Shown in pieces: positions 10,865 through 20,828 of a DNA stretch of 64,000 nucleotides. How positions within the stretch are numbered: the first letter of the stretch is position 1; the number at the start of each line of letters is the position of its first letter. The stretch lies in contig BDDD01006683.1 of NCBI GenBank assembly GCA_001972305.1, forward strand, positions 1 to 64,000. Direction: 5' to 3'. The notes under the pieces were generated by a model. It made no database searches and was not told the DNA's origin. It saw only the letters and a list, made by a program, of their open reading frames with translations. The stretch is from Cephalotus follicularis. Its lineage: Eukaryota; Streptophyta; Magnoliopsida; Oxalidales; Cephalotaceae. The position numbers and the translations under genes were made by a program.

Positions 10865-12190
10865 TCAGGCATCAGCAGCAGGAGGGGCATCGGAATCGGA
10901 GGATTCATCGCCCGAAGTCTCTTTGCAACGATCAATAGTCTTGGAATCGGCAAGCTTTCGTTCCATTCTTTTGAGACGCCTCTTTACTACTTTTAGATCG
11001 TAGTAGATGGTGTCATCAACATTTTCGTAGTCGGAATGAAGTATTTTATGATCGTTCTCCAATCTAGTGAGCCGCGTGTTGACTTGCTCAAATTTATCAT
11101 CAAGCGAGGCTTGCATGGAAGCAAATTGAGAACGCATGAACTCCATCACCCTGTCATAATCAGTGGTGGATGAGGAGCTTTGAGCTTGAGGCTGAGCAGG
11201 TGCAGCTTCTTCATGTGCTTCCCAAGGAGGATTGTCTTCTTGCTCTTCCCTTGCAATCCTTTGCACTTGATCAATTTTGGGGCAATAAGTCCATATTCCT
11301 TCATGTTTCTTCCACCCCATCCGATTCAAAGTACTTATGTTGTACGTGTCCTCTTTCTTCAATTTGGTTGCTATCTCTCCTTCTAGCCGAATTTGATGAT
11401 GGAGAAAGACTTTGGTAAGGATAGAGCCGAAAGGTAAAACTGATTTCTTTTGTGAGAATGCTCTAACCATAGACTTGAGCATGAGGAGAGGAAAACAAAA
11501 CTCAATTTTAGAAAGGATGCACCACATTAGAAAAACTTGCATCCTAGACAACTTTGCATACCCTCCACCGGTGGGTAGAATTTGATGTACAATAAGATGG
11601 TGGAGAAGCCTATGGTCCACTGATAATCTATTGGTAGTCAGTGCCATATTGGGATGAACATTTGGATTATTTGGGTACAAAAGAGACAAAATATGGTTAG
11701 GGTGAAAACCCTCAACCTCCGGCCATTTTTTGTGTTTAAAAACATATAAACCGGTGTGTGGAATGTGTAAAATGGAAGCTAGAATCCTAGCATCTAGGTA
11801 AATCCTTTGCCCTTTAACAAAAGAAGAGAGGGCAAATTCCTCATTTTGGCTTGACACCATCCTAAGGTTAGAGTAAAATTCCTTGACCAATTTAATGTAA
11901 AAAGGGTCAGAAATTTGTACAAGGGGAATGAGATGGAGATCCTCTAACCAAGAAACGAAAGAAAACTCGGAAGAACAGAAATCCAAGTCGATATTTCTGC
12001 CTCCCATAACTCTTTTGTCAACAAAAGTTACACTTCTCAAAGGGACAGGGACTTGCTCTTCAGATTCTGAATCCGAGAGAGAAGGGTCGGGGGAAGACTC
12101 TCTAAGTTCAAGTCTCTGCTTTTTAGCAGATTTCTTAGGTTGAGAGGTAGAAGCAGCCTTCTTTTTGGCAGGTTGTTTTGTCCTAGGCAT
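10865..12190 (-). CDS. extra ORF of SIRE-like element, 441 aa, with H3-tail-like N-terminus
   Basis: This is an uninterrupted ORF downstream of RNase H, in the place of the so-called env-like ORF of SIRE elements. I start it at the ATG on the complement of 12188-12190. That gives M-PRTKQPAKKKAASTSQPKK, a basic tail resembling histone H3 (ARTKQTARKS), then a Ser/Glu acidic stretch (about residues 30-55). Residues about 60-290 match the 'putative plant transposon protein' type domain (LVKEFYSNLRMV, GQRIYLDARILASILHIPHTG). A Pro/Gln/Ser linker follows, then a C-terminal coiled coil (FEQVNTRLTRLENDHKIL...RRLKRMERKL) and an acidic end. I see no signal peptide and no convincing membrane anchor, so an envelope role is not supported. 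A nuclear or chromatin role is inference. An in-frame ATG 12 codons upstream is possible but less likely. Confidence 0.75.
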   Translation of the reverse strand: MPRTKQPAKKKAASTSQPKKSAKKQRLELRESSPDPSLSDSESEEQVPVPLRSVTFVDKRVMGGRNIDLDFCSSEFSFVSWLEDLHLIPLVQISDPFYIKLVKEFYSNLRMVSSQNEEFALSSFVKGQRIYLDARILASILHIPHTGLYVFKHKKWPEVEGFHPNHILSLLYPNNPNVHPNMALTTNRLSVDHRLLHHLIVHQILPTGGGYAKLSRMQVFLMWCILSKIEFCFPLLMLKSMVRAFSQKKSVLPFGSILTKVFLHHQIRLEGEIATKLKKEDTYNISTLNRMGWKKHEGIWTYCPKIDQVQRIAREEQEDNPPWEAHEEAAPAQPQAQSSSSTTDYDRVMEFMRSQFASMQASLDDKFEQVNTRLTRLENDHKILHSDYENVDDTIYYDLKVVKRRLKRMERKLADSKTIDRCKETSGDESSDSDAPPAADA

Positions 12191-12359
12191 TTTATCAAGC
12201 AGTTGGTGAGTACAAGAGACAAACACAAAGAGTGATAAAGACAGACGGATTGGAAAAGACGAAAATTGTTTTTGAAGATGGAGAAGGAATTAGAGGATGT
12301 TTTTCGACCAAATAGAACGATTTTTGAAGAAAAAATGGAGAGAGAAGAAAATTTTAGAA

Positions 12360-12690
12360 AACTCAGAAATAAGGTTAAAATGAAGAATGAACATGAGATC
12401 GACGATTTTATAAAGAAGTCGATTTATGAGTAAAAGACGTCGACGTGATTCAAAAGAAGTCGACGCGTTCTTTAAAAATAAGCTACAAAAACGGTGCGTT
12501 TTGAAAAGAATCGACGCGTTTCAAAAAAAGTCGATGTGTTTCAGTGAAACACAAAGGGATCGACGTTTTTCAAAAGAGATAGACGTGATTTTCATAAGAC
12601 AGAAATTTTACAGAAAAGAAGTCGACGTTATTTTGTAAAGCATAGAATTTCCAGAAAAGAAGTCGACGTTTTTGTAAAGCAGAACACAAA
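12360..12690. repeat. GTCGACGT/GTCGACGCG motif array between pol and extra ORF
   Basis: About ten words such as aagacgtcgacgtg, aagtcgacgcgtt, atcgacgcgtttc and agaagtcgacgtt occur at 20-45 bp spacing. The array occupies the leader of the extra ORF, between its start and the RNase H end, on the minus-strand transcript. Confidence 0.8.
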
Positions 12691-12760
12691 ATCAAGCAGA
12701 AACAGAACAATAACTAAAGAAAATCATCACATCAATTTAACATACAATCAAACATATCAT

Positions 12761-13096
12761 TCAAACATAATAAACATCATTCAAGTCACATAGACCTAAT
12801 TCTCTTCTAAACTTAGAAAAAGAATTTTCATCTAAGGGTTTGGTGAAAATATCCGCCACTTGTTTTTCGGTGGGAATATACTCTAAAACAATATCTCCAC
12901 ATTCTATGTGTTCTCTTAAGAAATGGTATCTAATGTCAATGTGTTTTGTCCTAGAGTGATGAACAGGGTTCTTAGCTAGGCAAATACTACTAGTGTTATC
13001 ACATTTGATAGATACATCCTTAACACATATACCATAATCAACCAATTGTTGCTTTTGCCAAAGAATTTGAGCACAACAACTACCTACTACAATATA
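12761..13096 (-). pseudogene. copia RNase H domain of SIRE-like element
   Basis: The reading contains KCDNTSSICLAKNPVHHSRTKHID, IRYHFLREHIECGDIVLEYI and PTEKQVADIFTKPL, the classic copia RNase H C-terminal blocks. The preceding RT block ends SVALSTTEA, the start of the same domain. Its role is degradation of the RNA strand during reverse transcription. It belongs to the broken copy 9532-16149. Confidence 0.85.
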
Positions 13097-14120
13097 CTAA
13101 GCTTCAGTGGTAGATAAAGCTACTGAATTTTGCTTCTTACTAAACCAAGAGACTAGCATGCTTCCTAGGTATTGGCATGAGCCACTAATGCTCTTGCGGT
13201 CTACTTTATAACCACCAAAGTAGGCATCCGAGAAAGAATGTAGATCAAAACTAAAGTCTCGAGAATACCATAAGCCTAATGTAGGAGTGTATGCAAGATA
13301 TTTAAAAATCCTTTTCACAGAAAATAAATGAGATTCCTTAGGATTGGATTGAAAACGGGCACACAAGCACACACTAAACAAAATATCGGGTCTACTTGCG
13401 GTTAAGTACAATAAAGAACCAATCATACTTCTATAAAGCTTTTGATCGATACATTTACCTTGTTCATCTTTGTCAAGCTTTGTAGAAGTACTCATAGGTG
13501 TCTTGCTCATTTTAGCATTCTCCATCCCAAACTTCTTGAGTATATCCTTTGTGTATTTTGTTTGGTTGATGAAGATCCCATCTTTGTTTTGTGTGACTTG
13601 TAGTCCAAGAAAATAGTTGAGTTCTCCCATTAAACTCATTTCAAATTCAGCTTTCATTGTATTTGAAAATTCATTGCATAAAAAATCATTAGTAGATCCA
13701 AAAATAATATCATCAACATAAATTTGAACACTTAGTAGATCATTACCTTTAGACTTTGTAAAAAGAGTGATATCAACATTTCCTCGTTTAAAATCATTTT
13801 CAATTAAAAAAATTTTCAATCGCTCATACCAAGCACGAGGGGCTTGTTTGAGTCCATATAAAGCTTTATTCAATTTGAAAACATGGTTTGGAAAGTGAGG
13901 GTCCTCAAAACCTTGAAGTTGTTCAACATACACCTCTTCTTTGATAAAACCATCTAAAAATGCGCTTTTTACATCCATTTGATATAATTTGAAATTATTA
14001 AAACATGCAAAAGCAAGCAACAAGCGAATGGATTCTAGTCTAGCAACCGGTGCATAAGTCTCATCATAATCTATTCCTTCTTCTTGTGAATAGCCTTGGG
14101 CAACTAGTCTAGCCTTATTT
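13097..14120 (-). pseudogene. copia reverse transcriptase of SIRE-like element
   Basis: RVT_2 motifs are clear: LYQMDVKSAFLDGFIKEEVYVEQ, then LNKALYGLKQAPRAWYERL, then the catalytic YVDD box (VQIYVDDIIFGSTND), then FLGLQVTQNKDGIFINQTKY and SMIGSLLYLTASRPDI. Motif order and length match full-size copia RT. It reads straight into RNase H. On its N-terminal side lies a short pre-integrase block (14104-14286). Confidence 0.9.
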
Positions 14121-14502
14121 CTAATTTTACATTTTGGTTTTGAAGGTCATTTAAATTAATAACATAAACATTGCCTTCTCTTTGTCCAATAAACCTAGTA
14201 GTGTTATTGTTGTTGTCTACAACTCTACATGAAGTATTTTCAAAAATAACTCTACAATTCTTGTCACATAATTGACTTATGCTCAAGAGATTGTGTTTGA
14301 GTCATTTTACATGCAATACATTAGAAATAGAAATATCCTTGTTACCTATAGATCCGGTTCCAACGATTTGTCCTTTTGTATTGTCTCCAAAGTTTACGTT
14401 TCCTCCGTCTTTAGGTTTCCAAGTTATGAATAGGCATTTATTACCCGTCATGTGCTTGGAACATCCACTATCGAGGTACCAACGATTTTTCTTTGGTGAC
14501 AC
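14104..14502 (-). pseudogene. copia protease and pre-integrase blocks
   Basis: The protease is recognised by WYLDSGCSKHMTGNK (active-site DSG in the copia form) followed by GGNVNFGDNTKGQIVGTGSI and ISNVLHVK (14302-14502). The next block, SISQLCDKNCRVIFENTSC (14104-14286), is the usual linker leading to the pre-integrase domain. Both belong to the broken SIRE-like copy. Confidence 0.85.
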
Positions 14503-15302
14503 CTACAAAACAAGAACAATTTATATTGAAGATACCCAAGTTGCTTTGGGTCCGGGGGGGGTGGGTTAGTAACAAATGTTCCTTTAGGAACCCATATAGT
14601 TCTTAATTTCAACAATTTATTTTTCAATAAAAAATTCCTTTTGTGCATGTCATTTTTCTTCCGATAGCATGTGTGTGTAGTGTGGCCATGTCTTTTGCAA
14701 TAATTACAAGTCATGCTAGGTGAGATATTTTGCTTATCCTTCTTTTCAAGATATTTTTGAAAATGTTTAACGTTATTCATCTCATCATAACCTAGGTCAG
14801 CTTTGTTAAAAACACATCTTTGAAGACCTAAGAGTTTATCAAGTTTTTCACTACTATTTGAGAATTTTGAAAAAGTCTTTTTGAGAGCATCAATTTCAAT
14901 TTTTAAAGTCTCATTTTCTTTTTCTAAGGAAGTGATCTTATCATCTAAGGACTTACTAGATAAACATTCTAAATCATGTTTTAGACTAACATTTTCTCTA
15001 TTAATAGATTTAATGGTCTTTTTAAGAGAAGAGTTTTCTAGGCTACATTTCTCAAGAAGTTCAATGAGTTCACTTACCTCATTCTCATCTTCATCTTCAT
15101 CTTCATCTTGATCACTATCGTTGATTACCATCAATGCTATTTCTGCTACTTCTTGGTCTTCTTCTTCTTCGGAACTTGATTCATCACTATCCGACCAAGT
15201 GGCAAGCATGGCTTTCTTCTTCTTTTTATCTTGTTTTTCATCTTCCTCATGGTTTTTGATGGTCATTTCATGCGTCATGAGTGATCCAAGAATAAGAAAC
15301 AC
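14448..15302 (-). pseudogene. SIRE-type gag C-terminal part with zinc knuckle
   Basis: The segment starts near LGSLMTHEMTIKNHEED, a block typical of SIRE/Maximus gag. A Lys-rich stretch and an acidic, Asp/Glu repeat region (encoded by GAT/GAA runs at 15080-15120) follow, then a long coiled coil (LEKENETLKIEIDALKKTF). A CX2CX4HX4C knuckle (CNYCKRHGHTTHTC, about 14680-14720) binds nucleic acid. The capsid N-terminal domain is not recognised in this copy. Confidence 0.8.
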
Positions 15303-15339
15303 TCAGATAATCTCAAAGAGTAAAGCTTAGAAGCTTGTT

Positions 15340-16149
15340 AGAACACTATGGAGCACTTTGATCTTTTTGCACACTTGAATGCTTGGATTTGATTTCTCTT
15401 GATGTTGTGTGATTGATGTGAATAATTCTGAATTCTTGTATATCTTCTGAGGTTTCAGTCTTCCTTTTATAGCCATAAAAGATTTGTAGCCGTTGCATAA
15501 ATCATGGAAGCTTTTGATTTAATAATGTGTAGTTGCAATCTTTGAATTTGTCTTCTGCTGACATAAAGACGTCGACCACTTTAGAAAGGCGTCGATGTCT
15601 TTATAGCTGATAGCCGTTGAAAGTGCGTGTACTAGCCGTTCCATGTTTCCCGGGTCTTGTTCATTTAAAAAGGCGTCGATATCTTTTTAAAGACGTCGAT
15701 GTCTTTTCTAGGAAATCTCCAGGATTTGAATCTTTGAACATCACATCGGCTTCTTCTATGGGAGTCGATGCATTTTCTGGAAAATGCAGGTAGCTCTAGA
15801 AAGGCGTCGATGTCTTTTGTACTGACGTCGATGTCTTTGATGTAGGGATCGATGTCTTCAATTGCAATTTTACACAGTAGCTTCTGGCACTAAAAGACGT
15901 CGATGTCATCTTGAAAGGAGTCGATGTATTTCTGTACGGACGTCGATGTTATTACTGGAAGGTCGATGTCTTCATTGTAATCTGATCTTGCACTAAAGAC
16001 GTCGATGTCTTTTGTTGAGAGTCGATGTCTTCTTCTGCAGATGGTATTTTGCCTTGGTATTGAACTTGTAATTTCTTGCACATCAAGTAAACTTGTTAAA
16101 TGCAAATATGTTATCATCAAAACAAGGATTGGGACTAAATCGTCAACAA
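15340..16149 (-). repeat. 5' LTR of the SIRE-like element
   Basis: It shares with the left LTR everything from 'gtgcgtgtactagccgttcc' (15624) to CGTCAACA (16142-16149). The leftward extent to about 15340 is inferred from LTR-like, non-coding sequence up to the gag segment. Motif array GACGTCGATGTC spans about 15565-16030. Confidence 0.65.
15565..16030. repeat. GACGTCGATGTCTTT motif array in SIRE-like 5' LTR
   Basis: About 14 copies of gacgtcgatgtcttt-type words occur, in the same order as in the left LTR array but with several units absent. The two arrays of one element therefore differ in copy number as well as sequence. Confidence 0.85.
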
Positions 16150-16268
16150 GATTTGTAAAATCACGTGGAGGTTTCCATATAAGGGGCTTACCATGTGGCT
16201 GTCATGTCCGTCTCGGCAAGGTATTCGGGTCTTGCCAGGAAGGGGGTGACAATTTTTGGTATCAAAGC
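16150..16268 (+). promoter_or_regulatory. gypsy LTR 3' end with hairpin and tRNA primer-binding site
   Basis: The LTR tail ends GGGGGTGACA (16251). After a five-base spacer comes TGGTATCAAAGC (16257-16268), a near match to the initiator-Met tRNA primer site (TGGTATCAGAGC). Just inside the tail is a perfect 6-bp stem GGCAAG/CTTGCC (16215-16220 and 16231-16236) with a 10-base loop. Confidence 0.8.
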
Positions 16269-16389
16269 TTTTGATTTTTGATTCTCTAGACTATTTAAGG
16301 TAATGAAAAAGTTTTTTGTTTTATTGATCCATTCATGACAGAGTCTGAGATAAATGTGACATGTGTAAGTAACATTTCTCATGGTCAGA

Positions 16390-17105
16390 GTAGACAAACT
16401 ATTAGAGGCTCAAGGTCTTGAAGAGTCTCTAGGTAGACACCATCAGTAGAGCCTGAGGTACAGAGACATGAGCCTCTTGCTCATGATGTCCCTACAGTAG
16501 CTAAGTCAGCCAATAGGATATCACCCCCTCCTACGACAGATATAGCTCAGGCAGGTTTATTACAGGTAGTGGCAATGTTGGCTTAGGCATTGGGTATCGC
16601 CAGACCCCAGACTCTTCCGATTGAGCATATCAGACGATTACAGATATGTCTGAGGTAGAGGCCTGGTTATAGCGACTTGAGCGTACTTTTTAGCATATGG
16701 GCATTACTAATGGTCGATGAGTCATGCACACATCCTTCTTGCTTGACAAGGTTGCGTATCATTGGTGGTAGGTCGTTGGGATTAGATATCCGGCCCCAGC
16801 TGTGATTACCTAGATGAATATTCAGTGAGAGTTCTATCAACATTTCTTCCACTGCACTTAGAGAGATGAGCAGAGGAAGGAGTTTCTTCTACTGGTCCAA
16901 GGTATTATGTTAGTAGTTGACTATGAGTAGAGATTCATGGAGTTGTCCTATTATGTTCCAGCTTTAGTATCATATGAGGCAGAGAGATGCCAGAAATTCA
17001 GGGATGGCCTACAATATGACATCAGGCATGCAGTGTCGGTTACTTATTACATGGATTTTGGCAGGCTAGTTGAGGTTGCCATGAGGGTTGAGCAGAGTAT
17101 GACAG
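16390..17105 (+). pseudogene. gypsy gag relic
   Basis: Recognisable blocks are a region around 16640-16760 in the position of the 'VEAWL..LE..F..MG' capsid core, and 16937-17105 with ELSYYVPALVSYEAERCQKF, then FRDGLQYDIRHAVSVTYYMD and LVEVAMRVEQS. The last is the conserved C-terminal capsid block of chromovirus gags. The copia element at 17106 sits inside this coding region, and related sequence resumes at 25315. Confidence 0.75.
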
Positions 17106-18470
17106 TGTTGGAAACGGATAAACCGAATCCGAGCCAAAAACAGACTAAGGCATATAGGGTGTAAAAAAAACAAAATCATACAAAACGGCAGCGGAAGAAC
17201 ACCCAATAAACTCTAAAAACAGTCCATAAGGCATGTCCACAGACCACATGGATCACCACATCATCACATTGATTGAATTGGTGTCACCATGGCAAGCAAT
17301 GGTGACACAAAAGCATGGCAATATGAGAAGGACCAAGAGATATACCAACGATGTAGGTTCCTTCTTTCTTTGCCGAAACACGCTTGAGTAGATTCCCTCT
17401 TTAATCTTCTCCTAGTCACGGGAACAACAAGCAATCCAACCAGCAATAACAAAGAACAAAGTGTATGAACTCTCTCTCTCTCACTAAGCTTAGAAAAGGT
17501 AAATTGATATTGACCAATGAAGTCAGAAATCAATCCACCATAGATAAGCTCTTGCTTGGTGTATCACAGATGAAGGGAACACTCACAATCTGCAGAGAGA
17601 ATTTTGACTTTCTCTTGCCCAGCAAAAACTCTACCACACCTTTACATTTTTTGCAGAAAATGCTTATCACCAGCCTACTCCTTCTCTCTCCCACTCTCCT
17701 ATTCACTTAGAATCATAGTCCTCACTCCCAGGGAGTCTGTGACCATGATCCCCATGTTCCCATAACATGCAAGAATGGGAAATGGCTGCTGGAGATGAGA
17801 GAGAAAATGTGCCCACAAAGTGAGCTCGTGCACAGGTTGCACGTCCTGCTCAAAGACGTCGACACCTTCCAAAAGACATCGACGCTCATGCAATGTGGCA
17901 CTAAAAACATCGACGCTTTCTAAAAGACATCGACGTCTTTAGAAACGTTAAGCATCGACGTCTTTCTAAAAGACGTCGACGCTTTGTCTGGCAAGTGAAG
18001 CAATTAGAGTCTAACTCTTTTAGTGATCTCATGTACCCTTCGAATATTGGTTAAGTAAGATCAAGCATATGAGTTTCCACAAAATGCAAAATCCACATAA
18101 CCGATATTTGACACCAAGACTTAATATGTCTAACATATTAAAGAACTAATCATTATAAGGTAAGGACCCTTTAAAATCTTGGTTAAAACAAGAGGTGTTC
18201 ATAAATTACCAAAATACCCCTAGGGTCCGGTTTAGCCATTCTAAATGGTCCTTGACCAATTTAAATGCTATTGGAATAATATCAAAATATTATCCAGATG
18301 GAAAAATTAATCTAATTAATTTTCTCATACACCTCATAAACCCTAGATTTTCTAAGTCGTCGGTTCACGTGTACTATAATCCCTTGTCATGCTTGGCCCC
18401 GATTGAGGTCTAGGGAAAGGATATGTGTCAACCCTAGATAATATCTCAATGGCTAAAATATCTGATCAAG
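17106..18470 (-). repeat. 3' LTR of the copia element at 17106-25309
   Basis: The sequence parallels the right LTR from TGTTGGAAACGG through the palindrome array to 'tgtcaaccctagataatat' near 18440. It carries TGTT...AACA-type termini together with the other copy. Copia integrase sequence lies immediately to its right. Confidence 0.8.
17855..17990. repeat. GACGTCGACGCTTT motif array in copia 3' LTR
   Basis: Seven words (gacgtcgacacc, gacatcgacgctc, aacatcgacgcttt, gacatcgacgtcttt, gcatcgacgtcttt, gacgtcgacgcttt) occur in about 130 bp, in alternating orientation. The same array is at 23895-24035 in the other LTR. Confidence 0.85.
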
Positions 18471-18479
18471 TTGTGTCTG

Positions 18480-19761
18480 TTGAAGGTCTAACCTCCAACT
18501 CCTCCATCTTCTGTGTGGTTTCTACCTGTGGAAACTCCTTGAGTTCCACTTTACTCCCACTGTTTCCTTCAAGAAGGTATTCCTTCTCTAGGAACACAGC
18601 ATTTCGCGAAACAAATATCTTTTGTTCGCTAGGGTGGTAGAAGTATTATCCTTTTGTTTCTTTAGGATACCCCACAAACCTGCAACGGTCTGACCACGCT
18701 TCCAGCTTATATGCGTCAAGCCTTTTGACATAAGTAGGACAGTCCCAAACCTTCAAATGATTCAGGCTGGGTTTCCTCCCTGACCATACCTGGTATGGAG
18801 TAGAAGGCACAGATTTTGAAGGAATCTGATTCAAGATATAAGCAGCTGTATCTAGGGCATAACCCCAGAGATAGGTAGGAAGGTCAGTAAAAGACATCAT
18901 TGATCGAACCATGTCTAACAAAGTCCGATTCCTCCTTTCGGACACACCATTATGCTGTGGTGTTCTAGGAGGAGTCCACTGAGATAGAATTCCGTTATCT
19001 CTAAGATAACCAAGGAATTCAGCTGACAAGTATTCACCACCTCTGTCCGACCAAAGTACTTTAATCGATTTACCTGTCTGTTTTTCTACTTCAAGTCTGA
19101 ACTCCTTAAATTTCTCAAAGGATTCTGACTTGTGTTTCATCAGATACACATAACCATACCTAGATAAATCACCGGTAAAGGTTATGAAGTAGATATAACC
19201 ACCTCGCACACTGACTGACATAGGACCACATACGTCAGTATGGACTAAGTCCAGTAAGTCCATAGCCCTTTCTCCTTGACCAAAGAAGGGTGATTTGGTC
19301 ATCTTTCCCAATAAACATGATTCACAAGTTGGATAGGACTCTAAGTCCTGGATATCAAGGAGATCATCCTTAGCCAACTGTGATAGTCTAGCATCACTAA
19401 GATGACCAAGTCTACAATGCCAAGTATAGGTTTTATTTAACTCAGTTTCTCTTTGTCTTTTCTTATTACTTTGCTCTATGGATAGGACTTTGGATTGTGC
19501 AGTGTTTAAGACAAATAATCCATTGTCGATAAAACCATTACCGACACAAGCATTGTCAGAATAAACAAAACATTGAATGTCTTGGAATATGAGCTCCAAA
19601 CCCAAATTAAATAAGTATGAAACACTTATAATATTCCTTACAACTTTTGAAATGAAATAACATGGATCAAGTATCAATACATAACCATTACTTAAAGTAA
19701 CATCACATATCCCTACAGCCTCAGCGATGATCCTAGATCCATCCCCAAGTCGTAAGTCCAA
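18480..19761 (-). pseudogene. copia integrase region
   Basis: The pre-integrase zinc domain reads WHCRLGHLSDARL...YPTCESCLLGKM (H-H-C-C). The catalytic core follows, with LVHTDVCGPM, VLWSDRGGEYLSAEF and PPRTPQHNGVSERRNRTLLD, which supply the D, D and E positions. The C-terminal part has LNHLKVWDCPTYVKR and CRFVGYPKETKG. Integrase inserts the cDNA into the host chromosome. It lies directly downstream (minus strand) of gag-protease. Confidence 0.88.
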
Positions 19762-19764
19762 GTC

Positions 19765-20799
19765 TTAAGCTCTAACCTTTCTAACTTTTCTTAGTCCCTG
19801 CAACGAATTGGAAAGGTTAGTTCCACATCCAGTATCCAATACCCATGAAGAACTACTATTCAAAGCTAGATTTAGTTCAATCATGAACATACCTGATGTA
19901 CTTGCACCATGCAAAACATCATAAGAGACTCCAGCACCAGTAACTCGACAATCCTTTTTCCAATGCCCGGTCTTACCGCACTGGAAACAAGCACCTTCAT
20001 CAGCTAACTTCTTCAATTGATCTTTGGCAACACTCCCACTAGCTCCAAGCTTCCCCTTCTTCTTTTTTTGCTTCTTCTTACCCTTGCCTTTTGTGTTGAC
20101 AGGCATGAGTACGCCCTTCCCTTTAGAGAAAGACGAGGTACTACCGTTTCCTTGGGCAGACTTAGAAGAAGGAAGAAGTAGGGAGTGGGTCTTTGACCTC
20201 CCAGAGTCAAAATCGGCCTCAGCCGTCCTCAACATAGCTATCAGCTCAGATAGAGTTATCTCTATCTTGTTCATGTGAAAGTTCACCAAAAACTGTAAGA
20301 ATGACTTAGGAAGGGACGTCAATATAAGATCTACATATAGATCATGGTCCATGACAAACCCTAATTGAGTCAGCTGCTCAATCATGTCTATCATCTTCAA
20401 TCCATGCTCATGGACTGAAGCTCCCTCTTGCATCTGATCCTTAAAGAGTTTACGTGATAGATTGAACCTTTGAGTCCTAGACTCAGCTCCATACATCTCC
20501 TAGAGATGGAGTAGTATAGCAGATAAGGTCTCAATCTTCTCATTCTGACGCTGAAGCTCAGGTGTCATCCCAAGAAGGGCAAGACATCTAGCCTGTTCGT
20601 CATATTCTAGCCATTTGGCTAGTCGCTCACTCTCTTCAGGCGTCGGATCTTCACCCAGTGAAGGAGGCCCCCCAATCATCACATGGGCCATTTTATTGGC
20701 CATAAGGACAATCTTGAGGTTTTGGTGCCAATCGTTGAAGTTGGGCCCCTCAAGTTTGTTTGTCTCTAGAATGCGGGACATAGCAGATTGTAAAGCCAT
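19765..20799 (-). pseudogene. copia gag with zinc knuckle and protease start
   Basis: Gag starts MALQSAMSRILETNKLEGPN, with NFNDWHQNLKIVLMANKMAH after it, a well-known copia gag opening. Further on come QLTQLGFVMDHDLYVDLILT and PKSFLQFLVNFHMNKIEITL, then a Lys-rich stretch and a CX2CX4HX4C knuckle (CFQCGKTGHWKKDC, about 19950-19990). The protease begins with SSSWVLDTGCGTNLSNSLQG (active-site DTG, about 19800-19850). It heads the polyprotein of the element 17106-25309, which is a broken copy. Confidence 0.88.
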
Positions 20800-20828
20800 T
20801 TTATAGCAACCTAGATAAGGAAATATAA

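Larger units (their letters stand above)
9532..16149 (-). mobile_element. SIRE/Maximus-like Ty1/copia element with extra ORF after pol
   Basis: This is a minus-strand element. Read from the right: 5' LTR (about 15340-16149), gag C-terminal part with zinc knuckle, protease, a short pre-integrase block, RT, RNase H, a leader with palindrome arrays, a 441-codon extra ORF, a polypurine tract (AAAAAGGGGGAAGAT read on the minus strand, just right of 10193), and 3' LTR (9532-10193). The extra ORF after RNase H is the hallmark of the SIRE/Maximus lineage. The shared LTR parts (from 9606 and 15624) are only a few per cent different, suggesting an age of very roughly one to three million years. The flanks differ (copia gag left, gypsy LTR right), so no target duplication is seen. 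The copy is broken (at least four breaks), although the extra ORF looks whole. Confidence 0.8.

Noticed and set aside
10865-12190. Viral envelope glycoprotein
   Set aside because: No signal peptide, cleavage site or membrane anchor is visible. The protein is basic at the start, acidic and coiled-coil at the end, and fits a 'plant transposon' domain better.
15060-15120. Trinucleotide microsatellite (ATC/TTC)
   Set aside because: It is the coding sequence of the acidic Asp/Glu stretch of SIRE-type gag, so not annotated as an independent repeat.
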